Source: Spodoptera frugiperda
Lineage: Eukaryota; Arthropoda; Insecta; Lepidoptera; Noctuidae
Reading direction: 5' to 3'
Length of the DNA stretch: 64,000 nucleotides
NCBI RefSeq assembly: GCF_023101765.2
Contig: NC_064223.1
Coordinates: 2,294,001-2,358,000, forward strand
Of the stretch, positions 23,253 to 34,578 are shown piece after piece. How positions within the stretch are numbered: the first letter of the stretch is position 1; every line of letters starts with the position of its first letter. A model generated the notes under the pieces. That model was not told the DNA's origin, did not search any database, and saw nothing but the letters and a program-made list of their open reading frames with translations. Made by a program: the position numbers and the translations under genes.

Positions 23253-24284
23253 AGATTACTTCGCTTATCTAAGGTAAGGTATTGAAGCAAAAAGGTCAAT
23301 AGGTAATCGAAATTTCCGATAAATAAAACTTGCTATTATAGTCTTCAATGGTAAGCAGGTACAACAAAAGTTATAAAATATCAATTTCATAACGATGTAA
23401 TAACTGATACAGTTGACATTTCGTATTATAAGTAGGTACCACAGCGGGGAGCAAACCGATGCACTACTTACAATAATGAAAGAATTGTAAAGTGTAGTGT
23501 AGACACCAGCACATTAGCTATCCCATCATGTCGAATTTCTCCAATAGATTCTCGACTATATTGCAAAATAACTAAAGTTGACAATTCAAAAAAAAAATTT
23601 GACAATTTGACAGTTCTAATTCGGCCATTTTGAATTTTACGTAACAATCCGTGATCCAGAGATCTTTTGTTCATAGATAATGCTGCCATTTTTCATTATT
23701 TAAGTCAAGCCTTTTCTTGTTTATTAGATAATGGAATAGACAAAACAGATGATGAATGGTGCTAAATATCTTCAATTGTCTTTTGAGGCGCCATTTTGGC
23801 GTATTGCTCCCAATCGGTGAATTATTTAGTTTGGATATTGGTAGTTATTCCTCCAACAAGAACAAAACGTCTATCTTTTTAAAAAGCATATTTAGATAGA
23901 CTTTTTGTTCGTGCTAAGTAGGTACATGTTTATCAGAATCTCAAATGGTTAATTAAAATTTTCACTTGAAAGTAGATATTTAAACACTCAGACATGTTTT
24001 ATTTTTTAGTAATTGTTAGAACGGACATTTACGAGGGTTTATTTTATACATATAATAAGACGTTTTTACCATTTTTTAAAGTAAATAATTACAGGGAGCA
24101 TGCAACATACGTATAATTAGCGTGATTAAATGCTGCATGCAATTTATAATAAGTTATTTCAGTCTATGAATCACAGGCTTTACGAAAACATCTGGAAAAT
24201 GTTCAACCATCAAGTATCAGATTGGAAAAAAGTCTCATCAAAATCTAATCTAACAACCTGGACCAGTGATTACCGCCATCTTGT

Positions 24285-24480
24285 TTGTGAGCGCGGGAAA
24301 CGTTATTAGAAAATGGCGGCTTCAAGTTCTTGCGATGGCGATGTATAGACCTTCAACATCGCTGCAGTATTCCGTTTGGCGCCGTTGGAGCATCGGAATG
24401 TTAATTAATTCTACCAGAGCTGCACCGATATAAAAAATAAAAGGTCTCGGCACGCGCAACGAACACACGTCAAAGGGTTG
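24285..24480 (+). promoter_or_regulatory. Possible promoter patch with TATA box
   Basis: This is GC-richer than its surroundings, with an AAAATGGCGGC word (YY1-like) near 24312 and TATAAAAAA starting at 24429. About 30 bases further is a CpG-rich ACGCGCAACGAAC. No open frame of note follows, so it might start a non-coding or distant-exon transcript, or be fortuitous. Confidence 0.25.
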
Positions 24481-25257
24481 CGTTTTTTACAACCAAAGAC
24501 AGTTGCAACTAGTATTACAGATTAAGTTGAATAATCGTTGCATTTTTTGTTGCAGCCGTTTCTAGCTAGCAACTGGGTGTTCGCGACCGTGACCGATTAG
24601 CCGTTGAGGTGGCGGGAAATGCTGTTTATAATGTTTGTCGAAGTTACTGGTCGCTCAACCCTAAAATCGAATTAAATAGAACTTTTTAAAGATCTTTATT
24701 TCTTAGAATTTGGTCTCCGAAAGACTACTGGCATTATGAAGTTGATTACACGCTGAGTTAATCAGGTTTTTACTGAATATCTCTCAACTATTTACCAGAG
24801 ACCAAAGAAGTAAAATGTGACTGCAACTTCAACATAGGTACTCGAATCTAAGAAATGCTCAAGCGTTATAAACTTTGAATTTAAGACATGAACTGCCTGT
24901 TGTATGTACCTACTATATTTAAACAATAGTTAAATAATAACCTCAAAAGTCATAATAAGTCACAAATAAAATTAATGAATATTCTGAAGATGTCATTTGT
25001 GAAGATTTGCATACTTACATTGTTAAAGTTAAGTTAGTTTTACATCATTTATTTAATGAATGTCATTTGAAACAGTGGCTGGAACCACCTAATGTCATTA
25101 TCAGACAACATTTACAATTCATGTATTTTAAAAAACATAAGCAATAACGTGCCTGTTGCTAATTGATTAGGAAGAAGTTCAAAATATTGTTCTAACTTTG
25201 ATATTGTTATTAAATTTTATCTGAGAAGCCAGCTCGTTTGCAGGTATGGCACTGGTA

Positions 25258-25395
25258 GAATTTCAGACTGCCTAGCGGGTTACTGGAGCTGCGGCCCGAA
25301 AAGCAGGAATTGGAACGGGGTGGTTTTAGTCAGTATGAGTTTGACACTCGCTCTTGCTTCACCCAAGACGGGAGAAGTCAGTCATCTTAAAAAAA
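25258..25395 (+). repeat. SINE family A copy
   Basis: Contains TAGCGGGTTACTGGAGCTGC, CGAAAAGCAGGAATTGGAAC and GGGGTGGTTTTAGTCAGTAT, ending in ATCTTAAAAAAATT. It is diverged from the copies at 12659 and 31576. Confidence 0.7.
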
Positions 25396-26917
25396 TTAAA
25401 TAACCTCATAAACAACGAAGCAAGTACCTTTCGATTTTCTTTCTTTTATATGTTTTTTTAAAAACGCAAACAAAATAAATGCCATATCATCATCGTCTGA
25501 GGCATCAAAATACTATAAGTAACTTTAAGGAGAAAGAGAAAGTGTTTCTCTCCCATTATAGACTTATAGTCAATTCATTAAATACCCCATCGATATTACA
25601 AATACAGCCATCAAACCATTGACAATGACACCTCATTTACCAAATACGGTCACGGTCAAGTGGTTCGTTTAGTTAAATATGTAAATCGATTGACCGATGG
25701 TCGGAATCTGATACTCTTTGATACCATGTCGTTTTCGCTTTCAAAATTCATATTTAGACATTGTATTTTACACCTATTTGTTATTTTGCCTAGAATTACT
25801 TTAGAAGGCTTTTATTTTGGTAAAATATGTTATTAAAGAGAAATTGTGAAGTCTATGTTACTTTCTTATTTCAATGTTTTTGGAAACGCCTCTTTCGGTC
25901 GCATTGCAGAGATATTTAATGATTAGGTACATAAACTATTCCTTAGTTAACGATTTTGTTCCGAAAACAATTGCTAAGGACTGGGTTACTTAATCATAAA
26001 ATTATTCTGAGTACGGCGGTTTAATAGGATTATAGGATGTTGATGTTTGTTCTTTGATTAGTTGCAGGTTTAAAAAAATCGTGCATTTCACCCATTTGCC
26101 TTTATAACCTGATTACCATTTTATCTTTGCTTTCCCCTAAGCAATTAATTTAGACCCTAATAAGGTAGCGTGATAGTTGCCATGTGACGGATCTCACAAC
26201 AAGACTTACGACACGGGTGCATGCATGTTGTGTAGGTATTATGCGCTACAGTACAGTAGGTACTGTGAACTTCTATTGATTATTTTTATAATAAGATTTG
26301 GTTGGGGGTTGGGGGCAAACGAGAATATGAATCACCTGATCATCACCGTATGAGTTGGACACCCGTAACACCAGAGAAGTTTGCGACTTTTCTGTGTACG
26401 AATATAGTTGGTCGTTTCGTAATTACTGATCAAATACAAATTAAATTTAGCCTTTCAAAATACCAGGTTATAAAGCGAAATGAACTAAAAACATTAATAG
26501 AATTGTAAAAATTGGATCGCTAGTATCAGCATAGTTTTTTAACTTGTGTCGTCATGGTTTTGACCTAAGTGAATGGGTAGGAATATACTAAATCACATCA
26601 GTTACCTTTGTTACTAGTCGATAAAGGGTGAATAAGGTTTAATTTAGCATTTGAAAATCTTTGTTATTGCACCGTGGATTGTAATTATTATGTTATGGCT
26701 ACCGTGAGGTCCATGAGTCATAGTGCCTTTGTACGGTGCATTATTATTGCTTATACTTGCTTTCCTTTCTATAAAATACTTATGTGTAGCTATAACAACA
26801 AGTAGTATTTCAGTTCTTTGAGACTTTACACGACGTGTGTGACATGTTTAAAGGTTGCAGTATAAGTTTATATGAAGATTTATTAATTTATATTGGCCAT
26901 AAACATTCCATAATTAG

Positions 26918-27265
26918 CTTAATCAACAGTGTCTCCCCACCAATTATATAATATGTTTTATTTTAATCCACAGGACAACACCGCAAAACCACCACTTTAT
27001 CTCAAGTAACACAAAACAAAACAGCAAGTTAACTTACAAGTGTAAAGATAACCAAGATTTATCCAGTCCGGTTAAGTTAATCTTTAACCACAAACCATTT
27101 AACTTAGATTGCAGTACAAAACAGGAACTTAAAGTTGATACATATCGTTCTTACACCATAGAGAAGGCGTGCAATATTTACGGTGTTGAACACGGTACGT
27201 TTACGCAAACGGACAGACAGATATACGTTGCAGGAAATTGTAAAGACAACACGCGAACGAAATGA
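26918..27265 (+). pseudogene. Open frame without start codon behind an acceptor-like site
   Basis: The frame is open for 115 codons between TAG 26915..26917 and TGA 27263..27265. Inside it is a good splice acceptor (TTTTATTTTAATCCACAG, ending 26973), after which 96 codons of balanced composition follow. It has no ATG at its head. It could be a terminal exon of an unseen gene, the first piece of the remnant block to its right, or chance; a frame this long is expected once or twice by chance in a window of this size. Confidence 0.25.
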
Positions 27266-27748
27266 TAATTAAGTGAATTGATTTTAATGGAAATGGAAAC
27301 TTTGAATGGTTGGTAGTGGACAATGAATTTGTTGATGTTAAAGAAGAAATGAGAGAAATGCTTGTTGCTTGATATAATTTAGAAGATGATGTGAGATGAA
27401 TAGGTTAACGATGAAGTGACAATGATGACTTTATGAGTATCAAAGAAAATCTTGTGAGCCAAAGTCAAAAATCATTGATTCCAATTAAACCATAGATATT
27501 TTTGAAACGTCAACAAATAAAGAAATAAATAATAGTTTGTTAGTCTGTCCGTCAGTGAAGCTAGATGATTTTCCCAAAAAGTGTACTGAATGGTGAATGT
27601 CTTGTAAAAAATAAAGATCCACTAAATATTTAGATTTTATTACGAAGACTTTGTCCAATTAAGAACGTTAATAAATAGGTCTCTAGTAAAACAATATGTG
27701 AACCCGTTTCCTACGATAACACATTGGACGACTGCTCCACATTAATAG

Positions 27749-28103
27749 GTCTGTCTATCAATCAAACACGTCACTTCTCTAGCAGACAGTGTAGATGCAG
27801 ACAAAGAAATTCCAATAATTAGTAAACATCTAAACAATAACATAGGACCTATGACAGTCAATGACGCACAGACTAAGTTTACTCATATCACAACGTCTAT
27901 AAATCAAATGTTATCATTGGTCTTACCAATACGAAGTCATAGTTATGTCGATCTTATCTTGTATTGTCACATTTGTGATGAAGCAACAATGGAAAATGTG
28001 TTGCCTAGTTAAAGGAAATCTTAATTTTAATGATAGTTGTGACACGTGTGTTATTTGTGAATTCTGTCAATTAATTGGAAGGAACTGTGGACTTATTTTG
28101 TAA
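27749..28103 (+). pseudogene. Broken coding remnant with Cys-rich end
   Basis: An open frame from just after TAG 27746..27748 to TAA 28010..28012 has natural-looking composition. The story appears to continue in the next frame at 28023..28103, where four cysteines at three-residue spacing occur (CDTCVICEFC) before a TAA. The frame change between them looks like an indel in a dead gene. No family is recognised. Confidence 0.3.
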
Positions 28104-28536
28104 TGATTCGCCTCATATTGGTTGAAATTGAGAGCAGACCAAAAGACAGATTGATAAAGCAATGCATTTTAAAATTTTGGAGTCTAGCTGTAGTCCCAGA
28201 AATTACGTGTTTGTCACCTTTATTCTATTTATTATTTAACAACATTATTCAAGTCTTTCATTCATAGTCACATCTTTGATATATGCCCATTAATTTAAGC
28301 AGTCATCTAATTTTGATTTCACTGTTGATTTAAGCATGAATTTAATTAAACTGCCACCGGTTTGATTAATTACTAATTTCAATATTAGATCACCTAAGTT
28401 GACAGATCGTGGTGATTTATGAGGAAAAGGTGCAAAAAAATACATGAGTTTTGTAAATTATTTAACACATTATGCAACGTGATGAAAGAGATGTTGATTT
28501 TATTCATAATTAAAATACTTGATTAGTAATTAACAA

Positions 28537-28873
28537 CCTAAATGTTAATCACGATCACGAAGACGACAGTTGTGATGAATTTATTACAAACGTGAATGAG
28601 GAAGAAACGCTTGACGTCCAATGAATAGATAAGGTGACATTTGGAAATATTCGTAGCTCTTACATTACAGAATTTAAATTAAATTCAGGCACTGATAAAG
28701 CAGCAAGGCTAAACAAAGAAGTCAATTTCCTTGAACTCTCTAATTACGAAGCAGCAGTGATATTTGATAAAAGTATTTTTAAAAGTGATAGTTCAAATAT
28801 TATGAAAGGTTATCGAACACCACGAAAACGTACAGCTAATGTAATGGGCATAATATTAATTAAAAATACGTAA
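28537..28873 (+). pseudogene. Broken coding remnant, one internal stop
   Basis: A single frame of about 112 codons is interrupted only by TGA 28622..28624. The composition is acidic at first (HDHEDDSCDEF), then mixed, with a basic end (GYRTPRKRT). No ATG start is convincing. It shares strand and style with its neighbours at 27749 and 28961. Confidence 0.3.
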
Positions 28874-28960
28874 CATTTGCATGAATCCATAACAAACATG
28901 ACAAAATATACGTAAGCAATTAACGAAATCTAGTCTAGAGATAGTTCTGAGAGAAATTTT

Positions 28961-29902
28961 CGAAATTTGGATCAATAAATCTTTAGAAGCCGGTGCAATA
29001 TTGATGATTTTATAACGAAAGAAGACTTTTATGGTTTCGATAATAATGATCTGATTATGTCACGAACTTGAGATGCTAATATCGAAGAAATTATGAAAGC
29101 AGATGAAGTTATTTAAACTAGTTATGAAATATTCATGGAAACAAATGCTTCGGTTTTAGGACCTGTTACGTGTCAACAGTTATCTATAAAGGATCTTAAA
29201 ACCAGTAGAGAGATTACTACACGTGTTTTGAAGTGGTTCCACCCATGTTTGGCTCCTGGGATCGCTGTGAGTGTTTTTGAAAAGAAAAAAACTAGTATTT
29301 TTTGAGAAGCAGAAAAAATATTCCTTTTAAAGCATGAAAGTAATACTGCCGCAGTCATAATCAAAATCAAATAAGGATTTGTATGTAGCCGTCTGAACGT
29401 CTACCGTCTGTAATTCTATAGACGAGAGATCCACTGCTCTGTCTAATATCGTAAACATGAAATATTGGTCACGACATTGAACCAACGAAATCGCTACCAA
29501 CACAACAATGATTTAGAAAAACGCTCACAATATTGCCCTACATATTTATATGGAGAAAATTCTATAGATAGGTACATTATTGTTCCGATTCTCCGCGACT
29601 ATAAAAGCCAGACTTTCTCGAAATTAAGTATGTTAACAAGAAGATGGAAGGTGGGACATGTATCTTGTCACCAAGGCCGCTCGGTTATGGGTGAATCTTC
29701 AGAGTTAATTATGAAGCTATCCACATTGATAAAGTATTGTGAGAGTGATAATTATTTATGTTTTATTGCCGGATCAGTACCGCTGGCCTTCATTTTCAAT
29801 AGGTCTGAGTATCTGAGCCCGTTTTCTCTCGAGGCTGTGCGGACATTGTATATATTAATCCTACTATTCCCATTTTATTATTACCCAAGGTCTGTTGGGT
29901 AA
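28961..29902 (+). pseudogene. Long decayed coding frame ending in a 145-codon open stretch
   Basis: One plus-strand frame runs through 314 codons with seven internal stops, about a third of what random sequence of this composition would give. Its last part (29465..29902) is uninterrupted for 145 codons. Recognisable protein-like segments include TTRVLKWFHPCLAPGIAVSV near 29219..29278 and RYIIVPILRDYKS near 29570. I cannot assign it to a family. It may derive from an old integrated virus or large transposon, or from a dead host gene. Confidence 0.35.
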
Positions 29903-31575
29903 AAAGTAGGATAGAAGTTGGTTAGTGTGTTCGTTTGGAATGTCTCCGATAGTCGCAGTCTTACGTTTATCTGTTCCTGTATGTGTGTCCCAATTTTGTG
30001 AATCTTTCTCTGTTTGCATTTTCGATACTGCATCTTTCTTACATTGAGTTTTAATTTTAAAAACTATGACTAGTACTAAAGCTAGTTAGACTGTCGCGTG
30101 TAACAAAGCTAATTAAAATTGCATCGCAGTTAAAATATTAATCTTGTTACTTCTGTCCTTGGCGTCGTTAGCATAAAAAAGAGCAGTACCTGAGTCTTCT
30201 ACTGTATTAATGTTGAATTATTCACCCATTTTGAATGTTCTTTTTTTTAGTTTTTACTATTATTCTAATTCAAGGTCTTATTCACCAGACTATTCGCATT
30301 AGGTCGATATAGTTTTCATTTAAAACGTAAAAAGCTTATGCGACATGTAAGTAGAACTGCCCACTTGCTCACTTGCATGGCTTCACTGAGAGGATCCGTT
30401 TATATCTATCGATCTATTATTTTATGTACTTTGTCCATCTTTTATACTTTCTTCGCTCTTTAATGCGTTTTGTTTAATTCAATTTATTTGAGTGTGTATT
30501 TCAACTTTTGCACACCTATTTGTACATTTTTTATCAGTAGACCAAGTCAGCGTTGGATTAAAAAGTTTACGCTTTTTCAAGCTAACAATTAGGTACCTAT
30601 GTTTAATTTAACTGCTGCAAAAACTTCTTACATACGTTTAGTCTTGTGCTGTTAAACACTGACCGAAAAATTTAAATTTGTAATTGCCGCCGCCGCCGCC
30701 ATTTGTAATTCTAATTTATATGGCAATCGTTTTGTTGTACCATGCATGTTCTCGCCGTGGGACACAGAGTACTGAGTAACTGGAGCACGAACTGCGAAAT
30801 GGGTTTTAACAATCGCCAATTAAAACCACACACGTTTAAAGTGTTCGTAGGTTTACGACACCCTTGTACTACAAACTATAATTTTGAGATAAAATTTACT
30901 ACCATTTCATGATTATTTGGTTTAGTTCTCGCAAGTGCGAGTGAGTAGGTATAATGTAGCTAGTATAGGTTAAGTATTGAACTTGTCGCTTTCTAATTCG
31001 CATTAAAACTTTAAGTTTGTTATGTTCTTCGAAGTATTATTGACTGTGTTTGGAAAGCAGTTCTCAGTGTCTAGGGCTCTTAAAATGAAACAGTTCGTGT
31101 TGCTAAATGAAATACTAACACACAATCTCGAGGAGTCGCAGTTTTCGCCCACACACGATAAATGCGTACGAGAAACGCACTGCATTTGCAACCATCTTAA
31201 GTACATATATGCAAGTTTCTCGCGCGGAAAATTAGATGGGCATAGAAACGATACAATTTATTTTATTAGGTCACATAGCGATCTGTGCGTACGTATGCAA
31301 ATCTCCGTGAAATTGCATTGAATTAAGAACGTATGTTCAACTGGTATTATCGAGAAATGCGCTGTCATTTCTTGTGGATTCGTCCTACATTTTGTGTAGG
31401 ATGTGTTGATGGTTTGGACTCCATTAATGTGTTTAATCTGTGTTCTGTATGCGAGGTTATTAAGGAACATCCTGTAGATATGTGTGCCTGTGTGTAGTAT
31501 TGGGTGTATTCAGTATTGTAAGACTAGTATGTCGGTACCTACTTTGCTGATTATGTCTACTAGCATTCTTAATTT
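29903..31575. other. Non-coding stretch
   Basis: No supported gene. A (GCC)5 tract lies at 30686..30700. Overlapping frames on both strands at 31003..31470 (99 and 67-70 codons) have no supporting context, and I regard them as chance. Confidence 0.4.
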
Positions 31576-31712
31576 ATCCGGTGCTGCGGACTACTTAGCG
31601 GGTTACCGGGGCTCCGGTTCGAAAAGCAGGAGTAGGAATGGGGTGGTTTTTAGTCAGTAAGAGTCTGACACTCGTGAGTGTCATTGGATGACTTTCTCAA
31701 CTTAAAAAAAAA
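31576..31712 (+). repeat. SINE family A, well-preserved copy
   Basis: It runs from TCCGGTGCTGCGGACTACTT through GCGGGTTACCGGGGCTCCGG and GGAATGGGGTGGTTTTTAGT to a poly(A) of nine. The flanks repeat CTTAATTT on both sides, consistent with a target-site duplication. Confidence 0.8.
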
Positions 31713-32264
31713 CCTCCTTAATTTGATGGTAGTATTGTTCTTCAGATAACATTTTTAAATACTTCTTAAGAGAATCCATTCAATTTTCACAAAGAGTCCA
31801 TCATTCAAACCACGTTTAATCTGAAGTCATCTATTTCTTAACCTAACCATAGTGAATTACACAGTGCAGTGGGTTGTGAAACGCCAGAGTAATGTTGAAA
31901 GATCTGCCCACCGCCTCTAGAGGCAGCTGCGTGAAGATGCCTGATATTATCTCAGATGCACTGATTTAAGTGAAGCGTGTGTTGCACTGATTCATTCAAG
32001 AGATATTGAAAATGAAATTTGTTGTTTTGTGGTATATTATTCTTTACTAAGCTGTTGGTTGTTTTGTTTTGTAGCTTAAGTTAATACTTGTTTTTTAAAT
32101 GCAATTCATGTTCCTTAAATTAATACAGTATTATATTAATCCTAGCAACTTAACATCAAGTCTGTTATTTTTCGAAGAAGACGATGTTATATAAATAGAA
32201 CCACTTTTTCGAAAAAAAAAATAAATAAATTTGGTATTTGGTTTTATTTATTTGAGGGGAATGT

Positions 32265-32392
32265 CATTCAATGGTTTCTGCCGCCTCAGGTAAGGCGAGA
32301 CTGAGTCTCAGACTCTTATTGACTAAAAACCATCCCGTCCCTACTCCTGTTTTGAGCGTCATGCTCGATAACCGCAGCTCCAGATTATTCCG
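32265..32392 (-). repeat. SINE family A copy, inverted
   Basis: It reads in reverse as CTGGAGCTGCGG ... GGAGTAGGGACGGGATGGTT ... TCAATAAGAGTCTGAGACTC, without a preserved poly(A) tail. It lies about 440 bases from another copy in the opposite orientation (32832), forming an inverted pair. Confidence 0.7.
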
Positions 32393-32831
32393 CAGCTACG
32401 GTTACAGTTGGTTTAGCTACCCCTGTTATTCTTAGTGAAACTAAAAAAACCCAAAGATTCTTGCGTGCCCGACGCAGCACGTGCTGCCTGGCCTGCCCTG
32501 TAGGCTCGTGTGTATCTGTCACGTTTACAACCATCGCACTACCTTCACGTACAAGATAATCGTAGAAACAATAACATTCACCTACACAAACAATAACAAA
32601 TATTTCGCAAACATCGCGAAATGGTTTTAGAAGCAAAACAAACAACAATCATCAACAACATTATGTCAGCGGAATTGATCGTAGATTGTAAACAATAGAT
32701 ACCGAATTAGGTAGCTATTACTACCTATACAAGGTAGATATGATACGGCATTAATTTTTGTTATTAGTAAATATACCTAGGTCTAGGTAGTTTGGTAGAT
32801 ATACCTATTTCTGGATAGATATGGAGCCGTG
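32393..32831. other. Spacer between two opposed SINE copies
   Basis: It contains an 87-codon minus-strand frame at 32385..32648 that starts inside the SINE and shows no family features, plus AT-rich filler with CCTA/TAGG words. No gene is called. Confidence 0.4.
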
Positions 32832-32968
32832 GAAGACTTAACGGGTTATCAGGACTCCGGCTCGAAGAGCAGGAGTAGGAACGGGGTGGTTTTTTAGTCA
32901 GTAAGATTCTGACACTGCCTCTTTCTCTCTTTTGGGTGAGCCCAAGGCTATATTCGATGATTTCCCTA
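32832..32968 (+). repeat. SINE family A copy
   Basis: Contains CCGTGGAAGACTTAACGGGT, CTCGAAGAGCAGGAGTAGGA and ACGGGGTGGTTTTTTAGTCA, with a decayed tail (GATGATTTCCCTAATAATAA). Confidence 0.7.
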
Positions 32969-33694
32969 ATAATAAAGGTTTAGTAAGTAGCTAATCACAT
33001 TGTTTGCACTCAGCAAAAAAATGTATTGATCAAGATTATTAAAATTATAATAAAAATATTTATTTAAATCGTAATAAAAAGGAAACGAAATTTGAAACCG
33101 TGCTATTTGCGAACTTCTGTTTTTTTTGCTATTGTTAGCTCAATCAACAATTTATTTAATTAATTAAAAACAATAGATACGTAATACATAGTAAGTATCG
33201 ATGTATCGACCTACGTTTAACAACGAAGTAAATCGAATTTAAACCGTTGAACTTAAAACAATAGTTCAATTAAATGAAAAAGAAACCTACCATTACCTAC
33301 ATGTTTTGTCTAGACCCACATAACATGCACACAAATACAAAAAGTAAAACAAGCAACATTACCAAATACAATAGTTGAATACTATCCAAATACATTTCCT
33401 GAACATTTGCATGTACCGGAAAGACCCACATTTGTATATGAATGTCTTACAATAGGGGCAGAGTGTAACGTAACACTGTAACGTAATGTACCGTGCAGTG
33501 TAACGTGTGATTCTGTAGATAAGAAGACAAGAAGATGGGTTTTATTGCTTTTGAACAAAGTAATTTGTGTCGAAGGGTTACTTTTTGTATTGTAAAGAAA
33601 AGATGTTATGCAAATTAAATTGTGTTTTGGTCTACATCTGGTGGACTAGTCGTAAAAGTTTAATGTAAGGCATTTTTTGTACAGTTGAGATATG

Positions 33695-33840
33695 TTTCAT
33701 ACTACCCCAACGACTCTCAAATTCCTAACCCCCAAAAGGTGGTAACGCTATTGTAATTGTAACGCCACAGGTGTTTTAGGTGTCCATAGGCGACGGCGAT
33801 TACTTACCTACAATCAGGTAATCTATCAGCTCGTTTACCA
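33695..33840 (+). repeat. Dispersed moth repeat, family C
   Basis: Contains ATTCCTAACCCCCAAAAGG, GTAACGCCACAGGTGTTTTA, GTGTCCATAGGCGACGGCGA and TATCAGCTCGTTTACC. A second copy is at 62040..62205. The sequence resembles a very common 3'-end repeat of moths; whether it belongs to a LINE or a SINE I cannot decide from the sequence. Confidence 0.6.
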
Positions 33841-34578
33841 CTAAAACTATTCTGGCTGTGAGTTTATGCTGGTTTATTAATATGACAGACCCAACAATCG
33901 AATTTCTAACGGATTTCAAATATAAGTTGAAGTCTCTATTTATATAAAAATCCGCGCTCGAGACGCCATAAATAAAATCCAGACACAGCATGTCAAACAA
34001 GATAATCCGCCATTTGTACGAGTTCTACAATGTACAACATTCGTGTAAAAGTTAGAAATCATAGATGTGGCTCTATTTTTTTCCTTACTGCAACACTGAC
34101 AACTGCGTATAATACCTGTTTTCTTTTTTTAAATTTCTAAAAGAAGATCTTACTAGATATTCATTTGTTTGTCGTCAACGCTCGGCTCGTTTTTCTATAA
34201 TTGTGAAATCGTCTAGGTTATCTATAATCTAGATACATTGTCTAGAGTAGGGCAACTTGTTAATAAATTATTGTAAACTTTTCCAAGCAGTTTCATTACC
34301 ATTTTCTATTCGTAGCTAAACGGTGTTAAAACGTAATGCAATACTAGCTAATATAAAAACACTTCAAGCAAAATTTCTCTCGCATACCGTTTATTTATTA
34401 AGTTTATAAATAAAATAAACATCATGTTAATAAATCTAGTTCGTTAGCGGCGATCGTGAAATTACTATTAGGATTTATTTTAGCATTTTATTATTGTTAA
34501 TAGTCACGATTTTACTATCATCAAATGAGTTGCTAATCGTTACATGAATAGCAAGGACTACTGAATAAAAAACCTTCA
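33841..34578. other. Non-coding AT-rich stretch
   Basis: Nothing supported beyond a 66-codon minus frame overlapping the repeat boundary. Confidence 0.4.

Larger units (their letters stand above)
22543..26917. other. Gene-poor stretch with SINEs and one promoter-like patch
   Basis: Apart from the SINEs at 23100 and 25258 and the GC-richer patch at 24285..24480, listed separately, I see no gene. A 73-codon minus frame at 23468..23689 and a 68-codon plus frame at 26302..26508 are short and unremarkable. Confidence 0.4.

Noticed and set aside
22944..23285. Overlapping frames around 23 kb
   Set aside because: They arise from SINE family B sequence.
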